A stretch of 8,825 nucleotides of DNA from Nitrospirota bacterium. Lineage in GTDB: Bacteria; Nitrospirota; UBA9217. The notes under the pieces were generated by a model. The model was not told the origin of the DNA. It ran no database searches and saw only the letters and a list, made by a program, of their open reading frames with translations. A program made the position numbers and the translations under genes. Positions 1 through 8,825 of the stretch are shown in pieces; position 1 is the stretch's first letter, and every line of letters starts with the position of its first letter. The stretch spans positions 1 to 8,825 of the forward strand of contig JAFNGD010000279.1 of the NCBI GenBank assembly GCA_017885365.1, written 5' to 3'.

Positions 1-38
1 GCTTTGCCCACCGTTGTTGCAGCAGGAGACATGATCCT

Positions 39-269
39 ATGGCGGAAAAAAAATTCGAGGCTGCCCTTGCCAGACTGGAAGAGATCGTAAGCTCGCTCGA
101 AGCGGGCGAACTCGGCCTCGAGCAATCGCTCAAGCTCTTCGAAGAGGGCGTGAAGCTTGCCCGCATCTGCAACGCCAGGCTCGAGGAAGCCGAGCGCAAG
201 GTGGAAATTCTTATGAAAGACAAGAACGGTAAAATGACCGCAAAGCCCTTCGAGGATGAGGAAGAATAA
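39..269 (+). CDS. xseB: Exodeoxyribonuclease VII small subunit
   Basis: Small subunit of exonuclease VII, which with several copies bound to the large subunit XseA degrades single-stranded DNA in the cytoplasm into oligonucleotides. The 76-residue protein has the usual family length and pattern: a FEAALARLEEIVSSLEAGEL helix (residues 6-25), then LEQSLKLFEEGVKLARIC (27-44) and a third charged helix LEEAERKVEIL (48-58), together the helical hairpin of the XseB family. The tail ends in an acidic DEEE. The ATG at 39 follows an AGGAG at 24-28 with a 10-nt spacer. It is the first gene of a plus-strand run with ispA and dxs, an arrangement common in bacteria where xseB precedes ispA. No xseA can be recognised in the 38 bases upstream. 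Identification is secure. Confidence 0.95.
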   Translation: MAEKKFEAALARLEEIVSSLEAGELGLEQSLKLFEEGVKLARICNARLEEAERKVEILMKDKNGKMTAKPFEDEEE

Positions 270-275
270 AACCAC

Positions 276-296
276 GTTCAATGTTCAACGTTCAAG
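276..296 (+). repeat. Three-unit GTTCAAN heptamer repeat
   Basis: Three consecutive 7-bp units, GTTCAAT, GTTCAAC and GTTCAAG, fill most of the front half of the 67-bp gap between the xseB stop and the chosen ispA start. The units differ only at the seventh base. No terminator-like hairpin is present, so xseB and ispA can be co-transcribed. Similar heptamer tracts occur in many environmental bacterial genomes, but I know of no assigned function. Confidence 0.75.
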
Positions 297-336
297 GGCT
301 AAGGGTAAAAAAAGCATCCTTTTGAAAAGTACGATC

Positions 337-1227
337 ATGGACATCAAGGCATATCTCACCAAAAAGCGGGCAGTCGTTGACAAAGCCCTTGAAGCTCTGG
401 TCCCGCCCGCGAAGACCTTTCCGCCCAAGGTGTTCGAGGCCATGCGGTACAGCCTTTTTGCCGGCGGCAAGCGGGTGCGGCCGATCCTCGCCATCGCAGC
501 GGCCGAGACGCTCGGCGCCAATACCGCCGGACTGCTTCCTGTTGCCGGCACCCTTGAGCTCATTCATACCTATTCCCTCATCCATGACGACCTTCCTGCC
601 ATGGATGACGACGATTTCCGGCGCGGCAGACCGACATGCCACAAGGTGTACGGCGAGGCCATTGCCATCCTGGCGGGGGACGGTCTGCTGAACCTGGCGT
701 TCGAGGCCCTTTCGGACCCCCGGCGGCTGAGAACGATACCGGCGCAGCGGCTTGTCGCCGTCATCCGGGAAGTGTCCCTGGCCTCCGGCGTCCTCGGCAT
801 GGTGGGCGGCCAGGTGGTTGACATGGAATCGGAGGGCAAGGATGTCGACTTTCCGACCCTCGAATATATTCACACCCACAAGACCGGCGCCTTGATCCGG
901 GCATCGGTCAGGGTGGGGGCGCTGTACGCCAGGGCGAGCGAGAAGCGACTGAAGGCCCTCACGCGATACGGGGAGATGGTCGGCCTTGCCTTCCAGATCG
1001 CCGACGACATCCTCGATATCGTCGGGACGCAGAAGGAGATCGGCAAGGACGTGGGAAGCGACATGAAGAAGGGGAAGAAGACCTTCCCGAGCTTTTACGG
1101 GCTTGCGGAATCGCGGCGAAGGGCCAATGAGGTGGCGGGCCATGCCGTTGAAGCACTCAAGGACTTTGACCGCAAGGCCGATCCGTTAAGAGAACTGGCG
1201 AAGTATATAATAAACAGAGTCAATTAG
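337..1227 (+). CDS. ispA: Polyprenyl (farnesyl/geranylgeranyl) diphosphate synthase
   Basis: Cytoplasmic trans-prenyltransferase that condenses isopentenyl diphosphate onto an allylic diphosphate to give C15 or C20 chains for quinones, undecaprenyl carrier and other isoprenoids. The 296-residue protein has GGKRVRP (43-49), the first aspartate-rich motif DDLPAMD (84-90) with the two-residue insertion of bacterial FPP synthases, GGQVVDM (157-163), HKTGALI (181-187) and the second motif DDILD (223-227). The residues before the first motif (TYSLIH) match E. coli-type FPP synthase, but bacterial GGPP synthases can look alike, so product length is not settled. The ATG at 337 was chosen because MDIKAYLTKKR matches the usual family N-terminus. 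An in-frame ATG at 256, overlapping the end of xseB, would add 27 residues encoded by repeat DNA. The ribosome binding site before 337 is weak, so coupling to xseB translation is possible. Confidence 0.93.
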   Translation: MDIKAYLTKKRAVVDKALEALVPPAKTFPPKVFEAMRYSLFAGGKRVRPILAIAAAETLGANTAGLLPVAGTLELIHTYSLIHDDLPAMDDDDFRRGRPTCHKVYGEAIAILAGDGLLNLAFEALSDPRRLRTIPAQRLVAVIREVSLASGVLGMVGGQVVDMESEGKDVDFPTLEYIHTHKTGALIRASVRVGALYARASEKRLKALTRYGEMVGLAFQIADDILDIVGTQKEIGKDVGSDMKKGKKTFPSFYGLAESRRRANEVAGHAVEALKDFDRKADPLRELAKYIINRVN

Positions 1228-1230
1228 AAG

Positions 1231-1346
1231 CAGTCAAAGGGCAGTCGGCAGTCAGCAGTCAAGAGCTGTCGACTGAAGACTGACGACTAACCACTGACGA
1301 CTAACGACTGCCGACTAACGACTGATTTTTGACTGATGTTCGACTG
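1231..1346 (+). repeat. Inverted CAGTC/GACTG heptad-repeat array
   Basis: Nearly the whole 129-bp ispA-dxs gap is one ordered array. CAGTC starts at 1231, 1242, 1249 and 1256. Its reverse complement GACTG, or a one-base variant (GACTA, CACTG), starts at 1271, 1278, 1285, 1292, 1299, 1306, 1313 and 1320, exactly 7 bp apart, then at 1331 and 1342. The halves meet near GTCGAC at 1268-1273. Spacing is 7 bp inside and 11 bp at both outer edges, so the layout is roughly symmetric. In RNA, 1249-1260 can pair with 1271-1282 with only a two-base mismatch around a 10-nt loop, and other registers are possible. No run of T follows that would make it a terminator. Confidence 0.85.
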
Positions 1347-1350
1347 AGGT
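1346..1350 (+). promoter_or_regulatory. Ribosome binding site of dxs, fused to the last repeat unit
   Basis: GAGGT lies 6 nt before the dxs ATG at 1357. Its first G is the last base of the final GACTG unit of the array, so the Shine-Dalgarno sequence sits directly on the repeat edge. A fold involving this unit could mask or expose the site; that is inference. Confidence 0.7.
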
Positions 1351-1356
1351 ACTATC

Positions 1357-3279
1357 ATGATTCTCGATACCATCAATAGCCCTGCGGACCTGCGGCAGGT
1401 CCCGGAAGCGGACCTCCCGAAGCTGGTGGATGAGCTCCGGGAAACGATCATCGGGACCGTGTCCCAGACCGGCGGACATCTTGCGCCGAGCCTCGGAGTC
1501 GTTGACCTGACCGTGGCGCTGCACTATGTCTTTGACACGCCGAAGGACAGGATCATCTGGGATGTGGGCCACCAGGCGTACGCCCACAAGCTCCTGACGG
1601 GCAGACGGGAGCGGTTCAAGACCCTCCGGCAGTTCGGCGGGATCAGCGGCTTCCCGAAGCGCGAGGAGAGCCCCTGCGACCATTTCAACGTCGGCCACGC
1701 CAGCACGTCCATCTCGGCCGCGCTCGGCATGGTGGCGGCGCGGGACATCAAGGGCGAGGATTTCAAGGTCATCGCCGTGATCGGCGACGGATCCATCTCC
1801 GCGGGCCTTGCCTTCGAGGGGCTGAACCAGGCGGGGCATCTCAAGAAGAACCTGGTGGTCATTCTCAACGACAACGAGATGTCCATCTCGCCGAACGTGG
1901 GGGCGCTCTCGTCCTATCTCAACCGGATGATGACCGGCAATTTCTACACCAAACTGAAGCTGGAGACCAAGCAATTCTTACAAGGGATCCCCCGGGTGGG
2001 CGAGTCCATGTTCAATATCGCCAAGAAGGCCGAGGAGTCCATCAAGGGCCTCATGGCGCCGGGCCTCCTGTTCGAAGAGCTGGGGTTCCAGTACGTCGGC
2101 CCCATCGACGGGCACCGCATGGACCATCTCCTCGAGACCTTCCGGAATATCAAGGATTTCACCTGGCCGGTGCTCATCCACGTGATCACGAAGAAGGGGA
2201 AGGGCTGCGAGTTCGCCGAGTGCAATCCGGCCCAGTTCCATGGAACGCCGCCGTTCGACCCCGCAACGGGCCGGACTGCCGTGAAAAAGCAGAAGGTCAT
2301 GAGCTACACCGAGGTCTTCGGCCAGACCATGGTCAAACTTGCCGAGGACAACGACAAGGTCGTCGCCATCACTGCGGCGATGTCCGACGGGACGGGGCTC
2401 GAGAAGTTCGCGGCGCAGTATCCGGACCGCTTCTTTGACGTGGGCATTGCCGAGTCCCACGGCGTGACCTTCGCCTGCGGCCTTGCCGTGGAAGGCATGC
2501 GGCCGGTGGCGGCCATCTATTCGACCTTCATGCAGCGCGCCTACGACCAGGTGATGCACGACCTGTGCCTCCAGAACCTTCCGGTGACGCTGGCCCTGGA
2601 CCGCGCAGGCCTGGTGGGAGAGGACGGCCCGACGCACCACGGCGTGTTCGATCTCGCGTACCTCCGCCATCTGCCCAACATGGTCATCATGTCGCCCAAG
2701 GACGAGAACGAGCTCCAGCACATGATCAAGACGGCCGTGGAGCACGACGGTCCGACTGCCGTGCGCTATCCCCGCGGGACAGGGCTCGGCGTGGCCATGG
2801 ACCAGGAGCTGATGAGCCTTCCGATCGGCAAGGGGGAGGTCCTCCGGGAAGGTGAGGACGTGGTCATCGTGGCCATCGGGAACATGGTAAAGCCGTCGCT
2901 CGAGGCTGCCGAGCGTCTTCAGGCAGAAGGGATCTCTGCGGCGGTGGTGAACGCGCGCTTCGTGAAGCCCCTGGACGAGGAACTTATCCTCAGGATGGCG
3001 AAGAGGACCGGAAGGGTCGTGACGGTCGAGGAACACGCCCTCCAGGGCGGGTTCGGCAGCGCGGTGCTTGAATGCATCGACGATAATCGGCTCGCCGGCG
3101 TCAAGACCCATCGGATCGGCCTTCCCGACCGGTTCATCGAACACGGCACCCAGTCCGTGCTCAGGCAGAAATACGGGCTTGACGCTGACGGCATCTTCAA
3201 GTCGGTCAAGGACTTCATGGAGAAGACGCGCCTCAAGGCGGTCGCGCCGGTGGCCAGCATCAAGACGATGGACGCATAG
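1357..3279 (+). CDS. dxs: 1-deoxy-D-xylulose-5-phosphate synthase
   Basis: Thiamine-diphosphate enzyme that joins pyruvate and glyceraldehyde 3-phosphate, with loss of CO2, to form 1-deoxyxylulose 5-phosphate, the entry step of the MEP pathway and a precursor for thiamine and pyridoxal. The 640-residue length is normal. Visible elements: GGHLAPSLG (39-47) with active-site His41; the ThDP/Mg motif starting GDGSISAG (143-150) and closing at ND 171-172; [12 protein letters not shown] (361-372) with the cofactor-activating Glu366; [10 protein letters not shown] (389-398); [15 protein letters not shown] (415-429); and the substrate-binding VRYPRG (469-474). The usual AEQHAVT reads AESHGVT here, a mild substitution. 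The last ~20 residues, ending in IKTMDA, form a tail beyond the conserved C-terminal domain. It follows ispA, whose C5 substrates come from this pathway, and is closed by the terminator just downstream. Confidence 0.97.
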   Translation: MILDTINSPADLRQVPEADLPKLVDELRETIIGTVSQTGGHLAPSLGVVDLTVALHYVFDTPKDRIIWDVGHQAYAHKLLTGRRERFKTLRQFGGISGFPKREESPCDHFNVGHASTSISAALGMVAARDIKGEDFKVIAVIGDGSISAGLAFEGLNQAGHLKKNLVVILNDNEMSISPNVGALSSYLNRMMTGNFYTKLKLETKQFLQGIPRVGESMFNIAKKAEESIKGLMAPGLLFEELGFQYVGPIDGHRMDHLLETFRNIKDFTWPVLIHVITKKGKGCEFAECNPAQFHGTPPFDPATGRTAVKKQKVMSYTEVFGQTMVKLAEDNDKVVAITAAMSDGTGLEKFAAQYPDRFFDVGIAESHGVTFACGLAVEGMRPVAAIYSTFMQRAYDQVMHDLCLQNLPVTLALDRAGLVGEDGPTHHGVFDLAYLRHLPNMVIMSPKDENELQHMIKTAVEHDGPTAVRYPRGTGLGVAMDQELMSLPIGKGEVLREGEDVVIVAIGNMVKPSLEAAERLQAEGISAAVVNARFVKPLDEELILRMAKRTGRVVTVEEHALQGGFGSAVLECIDDNRLAGVKTHRIGLPDRFIEHGTQSVLRQKYGLDADGIFKSVKDFMEKTRLKAVAPVASIKTMDA

Positions 3280-3302
3280 GACGATCGCGGATCATCGACG
3301 AC

Positions 3303-3333
3303 AAGGCACTAAGAGCGTTCTTAGTGCCTTTTT
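3303..3333 (+). terminator. Intrinsic terminator of the xseB-ispA-dxs operon
   Basis: A perfect 12-bp stem, AAGGCACTAAGA (3303-3314) against TCTTAGTGCCTT (3319-3330), encloses the 4-nt loop GCGT. The stem runs into TTTTT at 3329-3333. It starts 23 bp after the dxs stop. On the minus strand no T run follows the hairpin, so it should act only on plus-strand transcription. Confidence 0.92.
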
Positions 3334-3648
3334 CATTAACGTGCTTTTTTACTCCGGTTCGAGCATCTTGATCGGACCACAACGGCAGTGGACCCGGATC
3401 CCCGATGGAGAGCTTCTGGAAAGTCAACGAAAAGAATTGCCCTTTGGCGCTGTCTGCGAGAAAGCTCCCAGGGCATCCGTACCGGACACGGAATTCTCTC
3501 ACAAGCACAGTGTTCCGGGCGTCGGGTTATCCAGTCCATTCCGCATCTTGCGCGATCTCGACTATCCCGTTAAAGCCAGGAGCGGGCCCCGGGCCGAAGG
3601 ACTCTCTTTATTTCGTCCTCGCGGACAGTCGATAAGGTTGGATTGCCT
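3334..3648. other. Intergenic stretch without a convincing gene
   Basis: About 315 bp between the dxs terminator and the pseudouridine synthase gene. Short open frames exist on both strands (up to about 82 codons), but none gives a recognisable protein pattern, and they overlap each other without clear ribosome binding sites. A loose inverted pair, CCGGACAC (3482-3489) and GTGTTCCGG (3510-3518), is imperfect and far apart. The promoter of the downstream gene should lie here, but I cannot point to a convincing -35/-10 pair. It could hold an undetected small RNA or the remains of a decayed gene. Confidence 0.5.
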
Positions 3649-4449
3649 ATGGTCATGAGAAAACGTTCCCCTTCGGGCGCCAGGTTCCTGCAGAAAGGAC
3701 TGGCGATACTTTACGAGGACAAGGACATCATTGTGGTGAATAAACCCGCGGGCCTCTTGACGGTCTCCACGGAGCGGGAGAAGGAGCGCACGGCCCATCA
3801 TATTCTGACCGAACACATCCGCAGGGGATGCGGCAGGTCCCGGAAAGAGCTGTACGTCGTTCACCGGCTCGACCGGGACACGTCGGGGACGCTCATCTTC
3901 GCGAAGAGCGAAGAGGTGAAGCTCCGTTTGCAGGACCGGTGGAAAGAGACGAAGAAAACGTACCTCGCCATCGTGCACGGCAGGTGTGAGAAGGGCTCCG
4001 GCACGATCACGTCCTACCTGGCGGAGGACAGCGCGTACACCGTGTACTCCACGAGCGACAGGGCGAAAGGAAAGCTTTCCCACACTGCATATAAAGTGCT
4101 CAGGAAGACGCGGGGCTTTTCGCTCCTGGAAATAGACCTGTTGACGGGCAGGAAGAACCAGATCAGGGTCCATCTCGCCGGGATCGGCCACCCGATCGTG
4201 GGAGATACGAAGTACGGAAGGGAGAACGATCGTCATGCGCGTCTGGCATTGCACGCGAGGTCGATCACCTTCAGGCATCCCGTGAGCGGGGAAGAGCTCG
4301 CGTTCGAAGCGGAAGTTCCGGCATTCTTTTCCGCGCTCGTTGGACCCCTGGACCGGATCGAAGACAGAAAAGGAGATCCGGCTGTGCCGGGAAGGCCCGC
4401 GCCGAAGCCGCGGAACGGCTCAGGTCCGGCGCGAGCTCCGCGGCCATAA
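3649..4449 (+). CDS. RluA-family RNA pseudouridine synthase
   Basis: Converts specific uridines in rRNA or tRNA to pseudouridine in the cytoplasm. Conserved blocks appear in family order: LYEDKDIIVVNKPAGLL (21-37), the catalytic motif HRLDRDTSG (72-80) with nucleophile Asp75, KTYLAIVHG (103-111), and LLTGRKNQIRVHLA (164-177) followed by HPIVGDTKYG (181-190). There is no N-terminal S4 domain, unlike RluC and RluD, so it is a short stand-alone type whose target site cannot be read from sequence. After about residue 231 the protein runs into ~35 residues rich in Pro, Arg and Gly, outside the conserved fold. ATG 3649 has a TAAGG 11 nt upstream. TTG at 3643 and ATG at 3655 are in-frame alternatives, and TTG has the tighter spacing. 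It is monocistronic, bounded by its own terminator and a convergent gene. Confidence 0.9.
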   Translation: MVMRKRSPSGARFLQKGLAILYEDKDIIVVNKPAGLLTVSTEREKERTAHHILTEHIRRGCGRSRKELYVVHRLDRDTSGTLIFAKSEEVKLRLQDRWKETKKTYLAIVHGRCEKGSGTITSYLAEDSAYTVYSTSDRAKGKLSHTAYKVLRKTRGFSLLEIDLLTGRKNQIRVHLAGIGHPIVGDTKYGRENDRHARLALHARSITFRHPVSGEELAFEAEVPAFFSALVGPLDRIEDRKGDPAVPGRPAPKPRNGSGPARAPRP

Positions 4450-4546
4450 CTGCATGTGCCTTCCGCGGGAAAAGAGCCGCAAGGCGGTCGTGCTGGGGGA
4501 AAATTAAAAAATCCGGGGAAACATGATGCTGGCAGGTATGCGAGCA

Positions 4547-4583
4547 AGGCGCCGGGACAATGGATCCCGGCGCTTATTTTATT
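4547..4583 (+). terminator. Intrinsic terminator of the pseudouridine synthase gene
   Basis: A 9-bp GC-rich stem, GCGCCGGGA (4549-4557) with TCCCGGCGC (4565-4573), has a 7-nt loop and can be extended by a G-T and an A-T pair. It is followed by TTATTTTATT. It lies about 100 bp after the plus-strand stop and 65 bp from the end of the convergent minus-strand gene. In the minus direction no T run follows, but the hairpin could still slow transcription arriving from that side. Confidence 0.8.
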
Positions 4584-4647
4584 GATGCACGGACCGGGTT
4601 GCCGGTGTTCTGGCCTTTCGTAAGACATCAAAACGGGCAGAGCCGCA

Positions 4648-5241
4648 TCAGCGGCCATATCCTCCGGTCCTGATGTCCACGACCAGACCGTTCCGGAATG
4701 TTATCACGCGCAGGAAGCGCTGGGGACCGAAGTTGTACGTCCATTCCTCGACCGTTACGACGACCTTCCGGGAACGGGTTTCGTCCAAATGCTCTCGCAG
4801 CTCCTCGTCATGGGAGGTCCGGTAGAACGGTTCGCCGCACTTTGCCAGCACCTCGCCCTTCGTATCGCCGGTGGAGATGATGCGGTCTCCGCATTCGGGC
4901 TTGACGGACTCCCGGTTGTTCAAGGTACCGTAGTTTCCGGTCCGGATGCCCGTGACCACGCCGTTCTTGATCGTCACCGTGCGGAGAAGCTGGTGGGATC
5001 CGAAGTTGTAGGTCCACTGCTCCACGGTGATATAGGTCCTCTGCTTCAGGTCGGGAGTGAGCCGGTCGGTGAAATCTTCCTGGTGCGACTCCTTCCAGTC
5101 CGGCTGTCCGCACTTCATCAAGAGGTCAACGACGGGATCGCCGTTCGACACAATACCTCCATCACAGGAGATCGAATCGGCCTTCGCCGGAGAAGGGAAA
5201 AGGCCAAACGACAGAAGGATGATCAGGAACATTGGATTCAT
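4648..5241 (-). CDS. Secreted protein with two tandem DUF2845-like units
   Basis: A 197-residue protein of unknown function. Residues 1-21 form a signal-peptide-like segment: a hydrophobic stretch FLIILLSFGLF, then PSPAKA before the likely cleavage, though no positive charge precedes it. The mature part is a tandem duplication. Unit 1 runs from Cys26 to about 105, unit 2 from Cys117 to about 196. Each has a starting Cys-Asp/Gly, an (I/V)SxGD turn, a KCGxP motif (Cys44, Cys135), a charged middle, WTYNFG, a (L/F)LR...(I/T)xNG strand and a final IRTGxYG. This pattern is the DUF2845 family as I recall it, usually present once. The paired cysteines in each unit suggest a disulfide in the envelope (inference). 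ATG 5241 is preferred over an in-frame GTG at 5250 because a full Shine-Dalgarno overlaps that GTG. It lies downstream of atpC on the same strand, separated by a 212-bp gap. Confidence 0.8.
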   Translation of the reverse strand: MNPMFLIILLSFGLFPSPAKADSISCDGGIVSNGDPVVDLLMKCGQPDWKESHQEDFTDRLTPDLKQRTYITVEQWTYNFGSHQLLRTVTIKNGVVTGIRTGNYGTLNNRESVKPECGDRIISTGDTKGEVLAKCGEPFYRTSHDEELREHLDETRSRKVVVTVEEWTYNFGPQRFLRVITFRNGLVVDIRTGGYGR

Positions 5242-5248
5242 CGACGGC

Positions 5249-5256
5249 ACCTCCTT
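5249..5256 (-). promoter_or_regulatory. Consensus ribosome binding site deciding the start at 5241
   Basis: On the minus strand AAGGAGGT lies 7 nt before the ATG at 5241. It is the strongest ribosome binding site in the window and overlaps the alternative GTG at 5250, which rules that codon out as start. It suggests efficient translation of the secreted protein. Confidence 0.85.
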
Positions 5257-5393
5257 GGAGATCCTTGTGCAGGCTCAGTCCTTGCGATGTTTTCCGGGAT
5301 GCTTCTTTCTTACAGATTTGACCCCGTGACCGCGAACTGGTTGCATTTGACAGGGACAGGTACATCTGAAAGTCTCTCTCCTGTGTTGAATAT

Positions 5394-5423
5394 CATGGGT
5401 TCCCGCTTTCGCGAGGATGACGT
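5394..5423. repeat. Decayed copy of a widespread dispersed palindrome
   Basis: On the minus strand this reads CGTCATCCTCGCGAAAGCGG then GAACCCATG, close to the common dispersed repeat CGTCATTCCCGCGAAAGCGG followed by GAATCCATG, which I recall from many proteobacterial and related genomes. The core folds into a short stem closed by a GAAA loop. It differs from the consensus at a few positions that break the outer stem. If translated, it gives the VILAKAGTH-type peptide known as a false-gene signature of this repeat. It sits between atpC and the secreted-protein gene. Confidence 0.65.
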
Positions 5424-5424
5424 C

Positions 5425-5453
5425 AAAAGGCAAGAACATCGTTTTCTGGAGCC

Positions 5454-5455
<2 letters not shown>
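5425..5455 (-). terminator. Possible weak terminator of the ATP synthase operon
   Basis: On the minus strand, AAGGC (5455-5451) pairs with GCCTT (5431-5427) and AGAA pairs with TTCT inside it, around a 7-nt loop and an uneven 3/1 internal loop, followed by a run of four T. The stem begins inside the atpC stop codon. The stem is short and interrupted, so read-through into the downstream secreted-protein gene is possible. Confidence 0.35.
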
Positions 5456-8261
<2,806 letters not shown>

Positions 8262-8266
8262 GCTTG

Positions 8267-8275
8267 CTCTCCCTT
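8267..8275 (-). promoter_or_regulatory. Ribosome binding site of atpG merged with the atpA stop
   Basis: On the minus strand the atpA stop TAA runs directly into GGGAG, giving TAAGGGAG, 7 nt before the GTG start at 8261. Sharing these bases between stop and ribosome binding site supports the unusual GTG start and suggests that ribosomes finishing atpA restart on atpG. Confidence 0.7.
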
Positions 8276-8825
8276 ACGCAGCCGGCGTCAATTCAGCCGG
8301 TGCTGCCCTCTGCCGGAGGAAGTCCCGCGTGAACCGGTTCACGGCCTGCACCAGGATCTTTTCCGTTTCCTCGGACAGGTCCTTCAACTCGCCGATGCTC
8401 TGGAATACCACCGGATACTGGGCCTCCATGAAGCCGAAGAGCGCCTCTTCATACGCCTTGATCTGCTCCGCCGGCACCGCATCGAGATAGCTGTTGATCG
8501 CTGCGTAGAGGATGACGATCTGTTTCTCCAGCGACAGGGGGGTCTGCTGGTCCTGCTTCAACACCTCCCGCTCCCGCTCGCCCCGCGTCAACTGGTCCAG
8601 GGTCGCCTGGTCGACTTCCGCGCCGAACTTGACGAACTGCGCCATCTCGTGGTACTGGGCCAGGTCAATGCGCAGGCGGCCGGCCACCTTTTTCATCACC
8701 CGGGTCTGGGCCATGCCGCCGACCCGGGAAACGGAGAGGCCGACGTCCATGGCGGGCCGGAAGCCTTCATTGAACAGGCCGGTATCGAGGAAGATCTGCC
8801 CGTCGCAGATGGAAATGACATTGGT
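8274..8825 (-). CDS. atpA: F-type ATP synthase alpha subunit, C-terminal part
   Basis: The last 183 residues of alpha, the non-catalytic nucleotide-binding subunit of the F1 ring; the rest lies beyond the right window edge. It opens inside TNVISICDGQIFL, followed by LFNEGFRPAMDVGLSVSRVGG (visible residues 17-37), where Arg34 of VSRVGG is the arginine finger that completes the catalytic site on beta. VMKKVAGRLRIDLAQY (42-57) and the helical C-terminal domain follow, ending AAPAELTPAA. Known alphas usually read SITDG where this has SICDG. The stop is 12 nt before the atpG start. Alpha-gamma-beta-epsilon is the classical order, so delta and the membrane subunits should be sought beyond the edge. 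Confidence 0.95.
   Translation of the reverse strand, partial: TNVISICDGQIFLDTGLFNEGFRPAMDVGLSVSRVGGMAQTRVMKKVAGRLRIDLAQYHEMAQFVKFGAEVDQATLDQLTRGEREREVLKQDQQTPLSLEKQIVILYAAINSYLDAVPAEQIKAYEEALFGFMEAQYPVVFQSIGELKDLSEETEKILVQAVNRFTRDFLRQRAAPAELTPAA

Noticed and set aside
1..38. C-terminal end of xseA or another upstream gene
   Set aside because: All three frames are open for part of the stretch, but about 10 codons show no recognisable pattern, so no gene can be supported.
292..1143. Long minus-strand open frame (283 codons) opposite ispA
   Set aside because: It is antisense to the clearly conserved ispA, gives no recognisable protein pattern, and is what GC-rich codon bias produces on the opposite strand.
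1249..1335. Intrinsic terminator between ispA and dxs
   Set aside because: The array can form stems, but the only T run (1326-1330) follows no stable hairpin with a single clear register, and dxs lies just downstream in the same operon.
1231..1346. CRISPR array
   Set aside because: Units are only 5-7 bp with no 25-40 bp repeats or unique spacers, and no cas gene is nearby.
1978..3144. Long minus-strand open frame (388 codons) opposite dxs
   Set aside because: The His/Arg/Leu/Asp-rich composition is typical of an antisense shadow, and dxs explains the region fully.
5347..5380. Plus-strand promoter with TTGACA at 5347-5352
   Set aside because: No acceptable -10 box lies at 16-18 bp spacing and no plus-strand gene follows.

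Overview
The window comes from a GC-rich bacterium that makes isoprenoids by the MEP (non-mevalonate) pathway and carries an F-type ATP synthase. The order xseB-ispA-dxs, a DUF2845-type secreted protein, and intergenic DNA made of short heptamer repeats would fit an uncultured member of the Nitrospirota or of the former Deltaproteobacteria. That placement is inference from style; no phylogenetic marker in the window fixes it. Most genes are housekeeping, and I see no defence island, CRISPR array, prophage or intact insertion sequence. The unusual material lies between the genes.

Left block, plus strand (1-3333): xseB (exonuclease VII small subunit), ispA (farnesyl/geranylgeranyl diphosphate synthase) and dxs (1-deoxyxylulose-5-phosphate synthase) run in one direction and end at a strong intrinsic terminator. 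Dxs makes the first MEP-pathway intermediate. IspA condenses the C5 units made by that pathway into longer prenyl chains, so the two are functional partners. Both gaps in this operon hold 7-bp-period repeats. A short GTTCAAN triplet lies before ispA. A much more elaborate CAGTC/GACTG array with inverted halves lies before dxs, and its last unit runs into the dxs ribosome binding site.

Middle (3334-5453): about 315 bp with no convincing gene, then a stand-alone RluA-family pseudouridine synthase (plus strand) with an odd Pro/Arg-rich tail and its own terminator. It converges on a minus-strand gene for a secreted protein with two tandem DUF2845-like units. Upstream of that gene is a 200-bp spacer with a decayed copy of a widespread dispersed palindrome and a weak terminator-like hairpin.

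Right block, minus strand (5454-8825): the end of an F1 ATP synthase operon in the classical order alpha (cut by the window edge), gamma, beta, epsilon, tightly packed with a 4-bp overlap between beta and epsilon. Catalytic motifs are intact. The subunits differ from standard ones: beta has a ~23-residue N-terminal extension, gamma is long and has diverged where it touches beta, and epsilon has a short C-terminal region. This may be a second or specialised ATP synthase of the organism.
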